Under the pieces are notes generated by a model. The model saw only the letters and a program-made list of their open reading frames with translations, was not told the DNA's origin and made no database searches. This document shows positions 58,044 to 64,000 of a stretch of 64,000 nucleotides of DNA, piece by piece. Position numbers and translations under genes: made by a program. The DNA is from CAZAAW01 sp964483325 (lineage in GTDB: Bacteria > Pseudomonadota > Alphaproteobacteria > Rhizobiales > Kaistiaceae): NCBI GenBank assembly GCA_964483325.1, contig CAZAAW010000002.1, positions 62,001-126,000 of the forward strand, in the 5' to 3' direction. Position 1 is the stretch's first letter. Each line of letters opens with the position of its first letter.

Positions 58044-58108
58044 GCGCGGTTGATCGGCGGCCGGCGGATCGCTAGCTAAGGGCGCCCCGTCCTTCCCAGC
58101 CGCCGTCA

Positions 58109-58924
58109 ATGTCCCTTTCCGTCGCCACCTGGAACATCAATTCGGTTCGCCTGCGCCTCGGCCTGGTGACCGACTTCCTCAAGGCCTACCGGCCCGATAT
58201 CCTGTGCCTGCAGGAGATCAAGTGCCAGGAGGACCGTTTTCCCTTCAAGGACTTCCGCCGGCGCGGCTACAGCCACATCGCCGTCAACGGCCAGAAGGGC
58301 TATCACGGCGTCGCCATCCTCTCGCGCCGGCCGTTCCTCAGTGAGGCCGGCCGCGGCTTCTGCGGCAAGGATGATGCCCGCCACATGGCGGTGACCGTCG
58401 AGGACGGCGGCGCCGACATGACGATCCATAATTTCTATGTGCCGGCGGGCGGCGACGAGCCCGACCCGGAGATCAATCCGAAATTCGCCCACAAGCTCGC
58501 CTTCCTCGACGAGATGAAGACGTGGCTGACCGGGCCGGAGACGGAGCGCCCGGCGATCATGGTCGGCGACCTCAATGTCGCGCCGCTGGAGCACGACGTC
58601 TGGTCGCACAAGCAGCTGCTGCGCGTCGTCAGCCATACGCCGGTCGAGACGGAGCGGCTGGAGGCGATCCGCGCCGCCGGCCTGTGGACCGACGCCGTGC
58701 GCCATTTCGTGGCGCCGCCGGAGAAGCTCTACACATGGTGGAGCTACCGGGCGCGCGACTGGGCGGCCGCCGACAAGGGCCGGCGTCTCGACCACATCTG
58801 GGTAACGCAGCCGGTGGTGCCGCGCCTCGCCGGTTTCGAGATCGTCAAGCCGGCCCGCGGCTGGGAGCGGCCGAGCGACCACGTGCCGGTGATCCTGCGC
58901 CTGTCGCCGCACGAGGCGGCGTAG
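58109..58924 (+). CDS. xthA: Exodeoxyribonuclease III
   Basis: The 271-residue enzyme is an AP endonuclease and 3'-5' exonuclease for base-excision repair. Seen: SVATWNINSVRLRL, ILCLQEIKCQEDRFP (metal Glu), GYHGVAILSRRP, MVGDLNVAPLEHDVW (active-site Asp and Asn) and GRRLDHIWVTQPV with the C-terminal WERPSDHVPVIL (catalytic Asp-His). Length and motifs are normal. It ends two bases before the convergent cyclic-nucleotide-binding gene. Confidence 0.97.
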   Translation: MSLSVATWNINSVRLRLGLVTDFLKAYRPDILCLQEIKCQEDRFPFKDFRRRGYSHIAVNGQKGYHGVAILSRRPFLSEAGRGFCGKDDARHMAVTVEDGGADMTIHNFYVPAGGDEPDPEINPKFAHKLAFLDEMKTWLTGPETERPAIMVGDLNVAPLEHDVWSHKQLLRVVSHTPVETERLEAIRAAGLWTDAVRHFVAPPEKLYTWWSYRARDWAAADKGRRLDHIWVTQPVVPRLAGFEIVKPARGWERPSDHVPVILRLSPHEAA

Positions 58925-58926
58925 AG

Positions 58927-59400
58927 CTAGCGGCCCAGCGGATCGATGGCGAGCAGCGCCTGGCGGACCTTCTGCATGTCGCCGACGGTGCCGCGTAGGC
59001 GGGAGGCGAGGCGGTCGCGCAGGCGGATGGCGACATGCGGATATTCGGTCAGCATGCGGCGGAAGAGCGGCCTGCCGAGCTCGACGACGCTCGCCGATGC
59101 GGCGACAGTCGCCGTCGCCCGGCGTTTGGTTTCCATGAACAGCGCCAGCTCGCCGATGAGGCAGCCGCGCTGGCAGCTTTCCACGACGCGGCGCGCGTCG
59201 CCGGCGCCGGCGGAGAGCTCGATGACGCCGCTGCTGACGACGAAGGCGGAAGCCGCCGCATCCCCCTCGCGGAACAGCACGGCGCCGGTGTCGTGCTCGG
59301 CGCGGTTCAGACTGAAGGCGAGAAGGCGCAGCTGTTCGCCGGTCAGGCCCTCGAACAGCGGCACCTGGCCGAGAAGTTCGATATCGCTGTCGAGCTGCAT
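58927..59400 (-). CDS. Cyclic-nucleotide-binding domain protein
   Basis: The 157-residue protein is one CNB domain: LGQVPLFEGLTGEQLRLLAFSLN, AVLFREGDAAASAFVVSSGVIEL and a phosphate-binding cassette CQRGCLIGELALFMETKRRATATV (in two parts), with the GE and R-x-A-T features kept. No DNA-binding helix-turn-helix follows, so it is not a CRP-type regulator. A C-terminal helix ends LLAIDPLGR. It follows the response regulator by six bases, so the two are probably one operon. Inference: an adaptor or allosteric domain. Confidence 0.9.
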   Translation of the reverse strand: MQLDSDIELLGQVPLFEGLTGEQLRLLAFSLNRAEHDTGAVLFREGDAAASAFVVSSGVIELSAGAGDARRVVESCQRGCLIGELALFMETKRRATATVAASASVVELGRPLFRRMLTEYPHVAIRLRDRLASRLRGTVGDMQKVRQALLAIDPLGR

Positions 59401-59406
59401 GGCCGG

Positions 59407-60096
59407 TCAGGGAGCGAGGCGGTAGCCGCCGCCTTCGGTGATCAGCAGTTCCGCCATGGCGGGACGGCGCTCGATTTTCTGGCGCAGCCGGTAGATATGG
59501 GTCTCCAGCGTGTGCGTGGTGACGCCGCTGTTGTAGCCCCAGACCTCGTGCAGCAGGATCTCGCGCGTCACGACCTTGTCGCCGGCGCGGTAGAGATATT
59601 TGAGGATGGCGGTTTCCTTCTCCGTCAGCCTGATCTTCTGGCCGCGCTCGTCGACCAGCAGCTTGGCGCTGGGGCGGAATGTGTACTGGCCGACGGTGAA
59701 GGTCGCGTCCTCGCTCTGCTCGAACTGCCGCAGCTGTGCCCGGATGCGGGCGAGGAGGACGGCGAAACGGAATGGCTTGGTGACATAGTCATTGGCCCCG
59801 GCCTCCAGGCCGAGGACGACGTCGGCGTCCGAATCCTGCGCCGTCAGCATGACGATCGGCGCCTTGAAACCGCCCTTGCGCAGCAGCTTCACCGCCTCGC
59901 GGCCATCCATGTCCGGCAGGCCGACATCCATCACCACCAGGTCGGCGCGGTCGCCGCGCGCCTTCTGCACGCCAGTGGTCGCGGTCGGCGCCTCCAGGAC
60001 GCTGAACTCCTCATAGAGGGTGAGCTGCTCGACAAGGCTTTCGCGCAGCACGTCGTCGTCGTCGACAATGATGATCTTGCGGGCGGTCACGCTCAT
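59407..60096 (-). CDS. OmpR-type response regulator
   Basis: The 229-residue protein has a receiver domain with acidic DDDD (residues 12-15), phosphoacceptor Asp57 (VVMDVGLPDMDG), Thr in VMLTAQDS and Lys in YVTKPFRF, and a winged helix with RLTEKETAILKYLYRAGDKVVTREIL and GVTTHTLETHIYRLRQKI. GGAGATG lies upstream of ATG 60096. It has no adjacent sensor kinase; in this order this gene commonly sits next to xthA and the CNB protein. Its targets are unknown. Confidence 0.93.
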   Translation of the reverse strand: MSVTARKIIIVDDDDVLRESLVEQLTLYEEFSVLEAPTATTGVQKARGDRADLVVMDVGLPDMDGREAVKLLRKGGFKAPIVMLTAQDSDADVVLGLEAGANDYVTKPFRFAVLLARIRAQLRQFEQSEDATFTVGQYTFRPSAKLLVDERGQKIRLTEKETAILKYLYRAGDKVVTREILLHEVWGYNSGVTTHTLETHIYRLRQKIERRPAMAELLITEGGGYRLAP

Positions 60097-60220
60097 GGGT
60101 TCATCTCCACCGAAATGGCGGATTCCTCTACGACTTTGCCCGCGAATGTGATGCTTGGGGCGCCGCTTCGCAAGGCAGCGGCGGTTTGGCCGCCTTCGCC
60201 TTTGCCGTATCCGAGCAGAA

Positions 60221-60766
60221 ATGACTGAAGATTCCCTGATGCGGCGGGCGCTGCCCTTCCTGGAAGTGACGGCCCTGGGAAGCCGGACGACCGGTCTCCT
60301 CGTCGGCGCCGGCCGGCCGCAGCCCTGCGCCCTCGGCCGCGCCGGCATTGCGCCGGGCAAGCGCGAGGGCGACGGCATCACGCCGGCGGCGCTGCTGCGG
60401 CCGGTGGTAATCTTCTACCGCCCCGACCGCGAGCGCCGGCCGGTCTCCGGGCTGCCGGCCTCGCCGATCGGACCGCACGACGGCTGGTGCGACGATCCCG
60501 GGCATCCGGCCTACAACCGGCCGGTGACCCTGCCGTTCCCGGCGCGTCATGAGCACCTGTGGCGCGCCGACGGCGTTTACGACCTCGTCGTCGTACTCGA
60601 CTGGAATTTCGAGCATCCGAAGAAAGGCGCCGGCAGCGCCATCTTCATGCATATCGCCCGGCCGGACCTGGCGCCGACCGAAGGCTGCATCGCCCTGCCG
60701 CGCACCGCGCTCCGCCGCCTGTTGCGGCGGCTGGGGCCAACGACGCGGATTCGCGTCCGGATCTGA
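60221..60766 (+). CDS. L,D-transpeptidase (YkuD) family protein
   Basis: The 181-residue protein has the YkuD catalytic block as SAIFMHIARPDLAPTEGCIALP: the His and the Cys of SxGC (here TEGC) are present. The N-terminal part has GRAGIAPGKREGDGITPA, the usual lead-in. It has no signal peptide or lipobox; this short alphaproteobacterial class is usually predicted cytoplasmic or peripherally exported. Start 60221 versus 60239 is undecided. It is divergent from the response regulator. Confidence 0.88.
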   Translation: MTEDSLMRRALPFLEVTALGSRTTGLLVGAGRPQPCALGRAGIAPGKREGDGITPAALLRPVVIFYRPDRERRPVSGLPASPIGPHDGWCDDPGHPAYNRPVTLPFPARHEHLWRADGVYDLVVVLDWNFEHPKKGAGSAIFMHIARPDLAPTEGCIALPRTALRRLLRRLGPTTRIRVRI

Positions 60767-60772
60767 AGTGCT

Positions 60773-60869
60773 CCGTAGCGTGGGCATGCGCCGCAGGCGC
60801 CTGCCCACGCGGTCATACCCCGCCGTCGCATTGACAGCTGGGCAAGGCTTCGCCATGCCCACGCTACGG
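60773..60869. repeat. REP-like palindromic element between the transpeptidase and yggS
   Basis: Terminal arms CCGTAGCGTGGGCATG (60773-60788) and CATGCCCACGCTACGG (60854-60869) form a perfect 16-base inverted repeat 97 bases long. Within it are two smaller hairpins: GCGTGGGCATGCGCC with GGCGCCTGCCCACGC (60778-60810; one mismatch) and TGGGCAAGG with CCATGCCCA (60839-60861; one mismatch). The right end provides the yggS stop codon. It may serve as a terminator or mRNA stabiliser. Confidence 0.75.
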
Positions 60870-61541
60870 CGTGCCGCTCGGGCGCTCGCCGAAGATGGCG
60901 CTGCCGAGGCGCACATAGGTGGCGCCGAAGGCCACTGCCGTCTCGAAGTCGGCGCTCATGCCCATCGACAGCGACGGCAGGCCGAGTTGCCGCGCCAGCT
61001 TGGCAAGCAGCGCGAAATGCGGGCCGGGCGATTCCTCGATCGGCGGGATGCACATCAGGCCGTCGATGGCGAGGCCGTGCTCGCTGCGGCAGCGGGTGAC
61101 GAAGGCGGCCGTCTCTTCCGGCAGGACGCCGGCCTTCTGCGGCTCGGCGCCGGTATTGACCTGCACCAGCAGCCGCAGCTGCCTGCCCTGCTTCGCCATC
61201 TCGGCTGCCACCGCCGCGGCGATGCGGTCGCGGTCGATGGTGTGGATGACGTCGAACAGCGCTACCGCCTCGGCGGCCTTGTTGCTCTGCAGCGGGCCGA
61301 TCAGGTGCAGCACCAGCTCGGGCGTCTCGGCGCGCAGCTCCGGCCACTTGGCCTTCGCCTCCTGGACGCGGTTCTCGCCGAAATGGCGCTGGCCGGCGGC
61401 GATGACCGGCCGGATCGCCTCGATGCCGAAGGTCTTCGACACCGCCACCAGATGCGCCGAGCCGGGCGGGCGGCCCGCTTCGTGCTCGGCGGCGGCGATG
61501 CGGCCGCGGATTTCGGCGAGATTGTCGGCGGCTGTGGTCAT
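60864..61541 (-). CDS. yggS: YggS/PLPBP pyridoxal-phosphate homeostasis protein
   Basis: The 225-residue protein is a PLP-binding TIM-barrel like alanine racemase but without its second domain. Seen: LVAVSKTFGIEAI (PLP lysine), GQRHFGENRVQEA, LVLHLIGPLQSNKAAEAV, GLMCIPPIEES and LSMGMSADFETAVAFGATYVRLGSAIFG (phosphate site). Known: it buffers PLP and affects amino-acid pools. The stop TAG is inside the right end of the REP-like element. ATG 61541 was preferred over one at 61577. Confidence 0.93.
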   Translation of the reverse strand: MTTAADNLAEIRGRIAAAEHEAGRPPGSAHLVAVSKTFGIEAIRPVIAAGQRHFGENRVQEAKAKWPELRAETPELVLHLIGPLQSNKAAEAVALFDVIHTIDRDRIAAAVAAEMAKQGRQLRLLVQVNTGAEPQKAGVLPEETAAFVTRCRSEHGLAIDGLMCIPPIEESPGPHFALLAKLARQLGLPSLSMGMSADFETAVAFGATYVRLGSAIFGERPSGTP

Positions 61542-61639
61542 GGCGATCGGTCCCAGGAGAGGGCCGCCGGTTCCCATCCGGCCGGCGGCTTGTCAAGCGG
61601 CGCCGGAGCGCCGACGCTGCGCCGAAAGCGGAGGAGCGC

Positions 61640-62053
61640 ATGGATATCCTGGTCAATATCGACGTGCCCGACCTTAAGGCAGGGCTCGATTTCTACACGC
61701 GGGCCTTCGACCTCTTGCCCGGCCGGCGCTTCGAGGGCTTCGCCGAGCTGCTCGGCGCCGGCTCGGCGATCTACCTCCTGGAAAGGGCGGCCGGCTCGCG
61801 GGCGACGCCGGCAGGCGGCGAGCGCAGTTATGGCCGGCACTGGACGCCGACGCATCTCGATTATGTCGTTACCGGCATCGAGGCGGCGATCGACCGCGCT
61901 GTCGCCGCCGGCGCCGTGCCGGAAGGACCGCTGCGCAGCTGGCCCTGGGGCCGCATCGCGCAGTTTTCCGACCCGTTCGGCAACGGCTTCTGCATCCTGG
62001 AATTCGGCGAGCGCGGCTATGACGCCATCGCGCTGCCGACCGCGCCGGGCTAG
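61640..62053 (+). CDS. VOC (glyoxalase/bleomycin-resistance) family protein
   Basis: The 137-residue protein has a vicinal-oxygen-chelate fold: ILVNIDVPDLKAGLDFYTRAF, YLLERAAGSR, HLDYVVTGIEAAIDRAVAAGA and RIAQFSDPFGNGFCILEFGE. Metal-ligand candidates are His (in TPTHLDY) and Glu near the C-terminus. Substrate is unknown. Its stop shares CTAG (62050-62053) with the stop of the convergent EVE gene. Confidence 0.92.
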   Translation: MDILVNIDVPDLKAGLDFYTRAFDLLPGRRFEGFAELLGAGSAIYLLERAAGSRATPAGGERSYGRHWTPTHLDYVVTGIEAAIDRAVAAGAVPEGPLRSWPWGRIAQFSDPFGNGFCILEFGERGYDAIALPTAPG

Positions 62054-62463
62054 GCCTTCACGCCCGCCATCTCGCAGACGATCTGCCACTCCTCGTCGGT
62101 CACCGGCTGGACGGACAGGCGGGCATTCTTCACCAGCACCATCTCCTTGAGGCGCGGCTCGGCCTTGATCTCGGCTAGCGTCACCGGGCGCTTCACCGGC
62201 TTCACGGCGACGAGATCGACGCACTCCCAGGCCGGGTCCTTGGATTCCGGATGCGCCTCGTTCAGCACCTCGACGATGCCGACCACCGCCTTGACGTCGC
62301 CGGTGTGGTAGAAGAAGCCGCGCTCGCCCTTCTTCATGGCGCGCATGTGGTTGCGCGCCTGGTAGTTGCGCACGCCGTCCCATTCCTGGCCCTTGGCGCC
62401 CGCCTTCGCCTGATCCTCGTAGGACCACACGTCGGGTTCGGATTTGTAGAGCCAATGTGCCAT
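62050..62463 (-). CDS. EVE-domain protein (thymocyte nuclear protein 1-like)
   Basis: The 137-residue EVE-domain protein shows HWLYKSEPDVWSYEDQAKAG, WDGVRNYQARNHMRAMKKGERGFFYHTGD and VEVLNEAHPESKD, the family signature (PUA-like fold). Known: EVE domains bind modified bases and are linked to modified-DNA recognition; the alphaproteobacterial protein near tsaD and gpsA is widely conserved and unassigned. It lies about 57 bases after gpsA on the same strand. Confidence 0.93.
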   Translation of the reverse strand: MAHWLYKSEPDVWSYEDQAKAGAKGQEWDGVRNYQARNHMRAMKKGERGFFYHTGDVKAVVGIVEVLNEAHPESKDPAWECVDLVAVKPVKRPVTLAEIKAEPRLKEMVLVKNARLSVQPVTDEEWQIVCEMAGVKA

Positions 62464-62520
62464 TGCGCGCCTCCCGCTGGTTCCGCCGGAGCCTAAGGTT
62501 TCCCGCCGGCGCCGTCGAGT

Positions 62521-63507
62521 TCAGTCGGTCTCGCTGCGCAGCGGCCGGTTCATCAGGCTGTCGACCGCCTCCTCGACCGACAGGGCGCGCTCCAGCACGG
62601 CGGCAACGGCATCCGTCACCGGCATCGCGATGGCGTCGCGCCGAGCGAGATCGCGGGTGACGGCGGCCGTCGCCACGCCTTCCGCCAGCGCCTCCGGCCG
62701 CGGTGCGTCGGCGCCGATGGCGAAGCCGAGGGCGAAATTGCGCGATTGCGGGCCGGAGCAGGTCAGTACGAGGTCGCCGAGGCCGGAAAGGCCCATCAGC
62801 GTTTCCGGCCGGGCGCCGGCCTGGTCGGCGAAGCGGCGCAATTCGGCGAAGCCGCGGGCGATCAGCGCCGCCTGGGCGCTGGCGCCGAGCTGGCGCCCGG
62901 CAACGATGCCGGCGGCGATCGCCAGGATGTTCTTGAGCGCGCCGCCGAGCTCGACGCCGATGACGTCCGTTTCCGCATAGGGCCGGAAGGTGGGGCCGCC
63001 GAGGATGTGGCAGAGCTCCAGGGCGAGGCCGGCGTTCTCGGCGGCGATCGTCACGGCGGTCGGCAGGCCGCGCGCCACGTCGGCGGCGAATCCCGGCCCC
63101 GACAGCACCGCCACCGCCGCCTGCGGCGCTGTCTCATGGAGGATCTGCGACAGGCGGCGGCCGCTCGCCCGGTCGATGCCTTTGGCGCAGATCACCACCG
63201 GCGTCCCGGGGGCCAGCAGCGGCGCCAGCGAGGCTGCGGCGTCGGCGACGGCCTGTGCCGGGACGGCGAGGAGGACGATCCGGCAGGCCGCCGCCTCGGC
63301 GAGATCGCCGGTGGCGCGGACATGCGGGCTGAGCTCGGCGCCGGGAAGGCGGGCGGGGTTCTCGCCGGCTCGGTTCATCACCGTGACCGCGTCCGGATCG
63401 CGGGCATAGAGCCGGACGCTGCGGCCGGCGCGCCCCGCCACCATGGCCAGCGCCGTGCCCCAGGCGCCGGCGCCGACGATGCCGACCTGCTGCCGCGTCT
63501 CGGTCAT
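62521..63507 (-). CDS. gpsA: Glycerol-3-phosphate dehydrogenase [NAD(P)+]
   Basis: GpsA supplies sn-glycerol 3-phosphate for phospholipids. The 328-residue protein has VGIVGAGAWGTALAMVAGRAG (NAD-binding), VVICAKGIDRASGRRLSQIL, LSGPGFAADVARGLPTAVTIA, and GVELGGALKNILAIAAGIVAG (catalytic Lys in GGALKN). Its ATG overlaps the tsaD stop as ATGA (63504-63507), so the two are coupled. Confidence 0.97.
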   Translation of the reverse strand: MTETRQQVGIVGAGAWGTALAMVAGRAGRSVRLYARDPDAVTVMNRAGENPARLPGAELSPHVRATGDLAEAAACRIVLLAVPAQAVADAAASLAPLLAPGTPVVICAKGIDRASGRRLSQILHETAPQAAVAVLSGPGFAADVARGLPTAVTIAAENAGLALELCHILGGPTFRPYAETDVIGVELGGALKNILAIAAGIVAGRQLGASAQAALIARGFAELRRFADQAGARPETLMGLSGLGDLVLTCSGPQSRNFALGFAIGADAPRPEALAEGVATAAVTRDLARRDAIAMPVTDAVAAVLERALSVEEAVDSLMNRPLRSETD

Positions 63508-64000
63508 GCCCGTGCTCCTTTCATGCCGCCGCCGATGCCGGCGATGTCGGCGTCGAGCGGCCAGCGCGGCCGTGCCGCAACCGTGAGGGGATCGGTCCGG
63601 CCCAGCGCCAGCCGCTCGGCGCCGGCCCAGGCGACCATGGCGGCATTGTCGGTGCAGAGCGCCAGCGGCGGTGCGACGAGCCGGAACCCGGCCTCCGCCG
63701 CCGCGGCAGCCAGCACCCCGCGCAGCGCCTGGTTGGCGGCGACGCCGCCGGCGACGACAAGAGCCGGGCCGTCCGGCGCCCCCTCGTCGCGAAAACGCTG
63801 CAGCGCATTGCCGACGCGATCGGCGACGACGTCGCCCACCGCGGCCTGGAAGCCGGCACAGAGATCGGCGATGTCGCGGGCGGCGAGAGGCGCGGCCGCC
63901 TCCGCCGCCTGCCGCACCGCCGTCTTGAGGCCGGAAAAGGAAAAGTCGGCGCCGGGGCGGCCGAGCATCGGCCGCGGCAGGGCGAAGCGCGCCGCATCGC
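63504..64000 (-). CDS. tsaD: tRNA t6A-modification protein TsaD, 5' part outside the window
   Basis: Only the C-terminal 165 codons are visible; the frame continues past 64000. Seen: RFALPRPMLGRPGADFSFSG followed by LKTAVR, CAGFQAAVGDVVADRV, VVAGGVAANQALRGVL and LCTDNAAMVAWAGAERLALG, the ASKHA-fold signatures with the metal Asp of the CTDNAAM block. Known: with TsaB and TsaE it makes N6-threonylcarbamoyl-adenosine 37 in tRNA. It overlaps gpsA by four bases. Confidence 0.95.
   Translation of the reverse strand, partial: DAARFALPRPMLGRPGADFSFSGLKTAVRQAAEAAAPLAARDIADLCAGFQAAVGDVVADRVGNALQRFRDEGAPDGPALVVAGGVAANQALRGVLAAAAAEAGFRLVAPPLALCTDNAAMVAWAGAERLALGRTDPLTVAARPRWPLDADIAGIGGGMKGARA

Noticed and set aside
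60773..60869. The palindromic element as a CRISPR repeat
   Set aside because: It is a single unit with nested hairpins, not a regular array of repeats and spacers.

Overview
The window is dense, very GC-rich chromosomal DNA from an alphaproteobacterium, most likely of the order Hyphomicrobiales (Rhizobiales). The evidence is gene order: htpX-rsmB-heparinase II/III-purH, ubiH-tesB-glnK-amtB-ftsK-lolA-xthA and tsaD-gpsA-EVE are arrangements known from that order, and the protein sequences fit. There is no phage, insertion sequence, CRISPR array or obvious genomic island. The only classic mobile-type module is one vapBC-like toxin-antitoxin pair about 1.1 kb from the single tRNA gene. I cannot name a genus from sequence alone.

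Region 1 (1-15,135) is a cell-surface glycan block. It carries heptose supply and transfer (GHMP heptose kinase-like gene, hldD, waaF), Kdo supply (kdsB, kdsD), a WaaG-like core glucosyltransferase and a family 2 glycosyltransferase. It also carries decorating enzymes: one sulfotransferase and four SAM methyltransferases or TylF-like enzymes, two of which are close paralogues. leuS and holA sit inside it. The likely product is a lipopolysaccharide core or O-chain carrying methyl and sulfate groups.

Region 2 (15,180-25,818) is mostly conserved housekeeping: an Atg22/UMF1-type transporter, purH, a heparinase II/III-like protein, rsmB, htpX, a secreted nuclease, a DUF378 membrane protein and acs.

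Region 3 (25,945-35,664) is export. It has an RND pump with its adaptor and a GbsR/MarR-type repressor controlled through a perfect palindrome. Next to it is an MMPL-type exporter with a downstream secreted protein and a divergent wax-ester-synthase-like acyltransferase, and then an SH3-domain secreted protein.

Region 4 (35,934-47,582) is accessory: tRNA-Gly(GCC), a short-chain dehydrogenase, vapBC, a secreted SMP-30-like beta-propeller protein, two small proteins, a 14-helix drug exporter, a Spy-like periplasmic protein with its own two-component system, a FAD monooxygenase/TetR pair and a small MscS channel.

Region 5 (47,765-64,000) is again core: a CnoX-type thioredoxin, a LON-domain protein, a Trm112-like protein, ubiH, tesB, the nitrogen pair glnK and amtB (each behind a sigma-54-type promoter at the same distance from its start codon), ftsK, lolA, xthA, a cyclic-nucleotide-binding protein, a response regulator, an L,D-transpeptidase, a REP-like palindromic element, yggS, a VOC protein, an EVE protein, gpsA and the C-terminal part of tsaD.

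No clearly new system stands out. The most interesting leads are the paired near-cognate starts (TTG and CTG) of the two TylF paralogues, the recurring CTAG overlap of convergent stop codons, the MMPL/acyltransferase locus, the palindromic element that supplies the yggS stop codon, and the twin sigma-54 promoters.
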